The notes beneath the pieces are model-generated. The model did no database searches. It saw only the letters and a program-made list of their open reading frames with translations, and was not told the DNA's origin. From contig JAUVLS010000057.1 in NCBI GenBank assembly GCA_030600625.1, positions 1-7,703 of the forward strand: DNA of 7,703 bases. Reading direction: 5' to 3'. Shown here piece by piece: positions 6,989 through 7,703 of the stretch. The number at the start of each line of letters is the position of its first letter. Positions within the stretch are counted from its first letter, which is position 1. Both the position numbers and the translations under genes were made by a program. The stretch is from Bacteroidales bacterium. Its GTDB lineage: Bacteria; Bacteroidota; Bacteroidia; Bacteroidales; UBA12077.

Positions 6989-6999
6989 ACTTTAAAAAA

Positions 7000-7703
7000 A
7001 TGGGAAAGAAAATCTTAATTATCACAGCCGATAATCTAGGCCTTTCAAAAGAGCAAATAGATTATCCCGACATCGAAATTTTAAAATTTCCTGTTATAGT
7101 AAACGACAAGGAATATCGTGGCAGTAACGAATATACAGCACAATGGCTGATTGAAAAATATCTGAAAGAAAAAGTTGTTGCAAAAACAGCTTCAATTGTA
7201 AAAGGAGAGCTTATTGAAATTATAGAAAATAATAAAGATAAATACGACTTTATAATTCATGTCGTAATGAGCAGTGTGATGTCAACAGCAACTTTTACTA
7301 TTGCGAAAAATGTAAAGGAAATGTATGAAAAAACTATTCCAATTATAAATATCGATAGCCGGCAAGTAATGGCAGGTGTTGGAAATGTTCTTATGGGAGT
7401 AATAGATATAATAAAAGAAAATAAAAATACAGACGATATTATCAGGTTATCACAGGAAATTGTTAATAATACATTTAGCTATATGATTATAGCAGACTTG
7501 AATTATATTGCAAGAGGTGGTAGAATAGGAAAAGCTAAGGCTCTAATGGGTTCAGTTTTACGAATTACTCCAATTCTCGGACTAATGGGAGATGATGAAG
7601 ACGGGCAAATCATTCCGCTTGGAAAAGGAAGAACATTCAAACAAGTAAACTCACAAATTATTAATTTAATTAAAGCTAAAATAGCTGAAAAATCGGCAAC
7701 CGT
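7000..7703 (+). CDS. DegV family (FakB-like) fatty-acid-binding protein, 5' part (3' end outside the window)
   Basis: The frame is open from ATG at 7000 to the window edge: 234 complete codons of an expected 280-290. Family signs are KILIITAD at the start, IINIDSRQVMAGVGNVL at about 115-131 (the position of the usual 'VDS...G.G'), and YIARGGRIGKAKALMGSVL at about 169-187 followed by ITPIL, the strongest DegV signature. The family binds one fatty acid in a buried pocket and presents it to FakA. The two pocket loops are unusual: K62-T63-A64-S65-I66 replaces the common KTSQPSP, and SSVMSTATF (91-99) replaces SSxLSGTY. The 'DST/DSG' near the N-terminus is also absent. Acyl-chain preference may therefore differ, and the symbol fakB is withheld. 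The C-terminal part with the conserved His is off the window. The gene starts 11 nt after the kinase stop and is surely co-transcribed with it. Confidence 0.87.
   Translation, partial: MGKKILIITADNLGLSKEQIDYPDIEILKFPVIVNDKEYRGSNEYTAQWLIEKYLKEKVVAKTASIVKGELIEIIENNKDKYDFIIHVVMSSVMSTATFTIAKNVKEMYEKTIPIINIDSRQVMAGVGNVLMGVIDIIKENKNTDDIIRLSQEIVNNTFSYMIIADLNYIARGGRIGKAKALMGSVLRITPILGLMGDDEDGQIIPLGKGRTFKQVNSQIINLIKAKIAEKSAT

Overview
The window is AT-rich and every gene is on the + strand. It looks like a chromosomal segment of a Bacteroidota member, most likely an uncultured Bacteroidales-type lineage. The clues are starts that follow A-rich leaders without clear Shine-Dalgarno sequences, an exported protein whose signal peptide ends in a typical '...NAQ', and an acyltransferase of the Bacteroidota 'NHP-G-LDG / FPAGL-SR' type. 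No rRNA, tRNA, CRISPR array or transposase is visible.

Left block (2-3039): the 3' part of a PlsC-like acyltransferase (2-751); after a 98-nt gap, a 473-aa radical SAM protein with a C-terminal SPASM/twitch-like cysteine region (850-2271); and 33 nt later a secreted LolA-like 'outer membrane lipoprotein-sorting' family protein (2305-3039). A long, imperfect GC-containing hairpin followed by TTTT (3048-3116) probably ends this block.

Intergenic region (3040-3396): besides the hairpin it holds two things no gene explains. One is a diverged, ungapped direct repeat of the patatin leader (3141-3197 against 3352-3408, 41 of 57 positions identical). The other is an inverted repeat built from AATTTCY heptamers (3277-3335).

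Right block (3397-7703): a tight four-gene run. Two tandem paralogous patatin-like phospholipases (3397-4287 and 4296-5180, 8 nt apart) are followed by a FakA/YloV-type fatty acid kinase (5177-6988, overlapping the previous stop as ATGA) and, 11 nt later, a DegV/FakB-family protein cut by the window edge (7000-7703).

How the genes fit together: patatins hydrolyse acyl lipids and release free fatty acids. In Firmicutes, FakB binds a fatty acid and FakA phosphorylates it to an acyl-phosphate that feeds phospholipid synthesis. The order lipase-lipase-kinase-carrier therefore suggests an intracellular lipid turnover or fatty-acid salvage operon. The acyltransferase and the LolA-like protein to the left are also lipid or envelope genes; the radical SAM enzyme has no obvious substrate here. 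The operon function is inferred from gene order and motifs and is not demonstrated.
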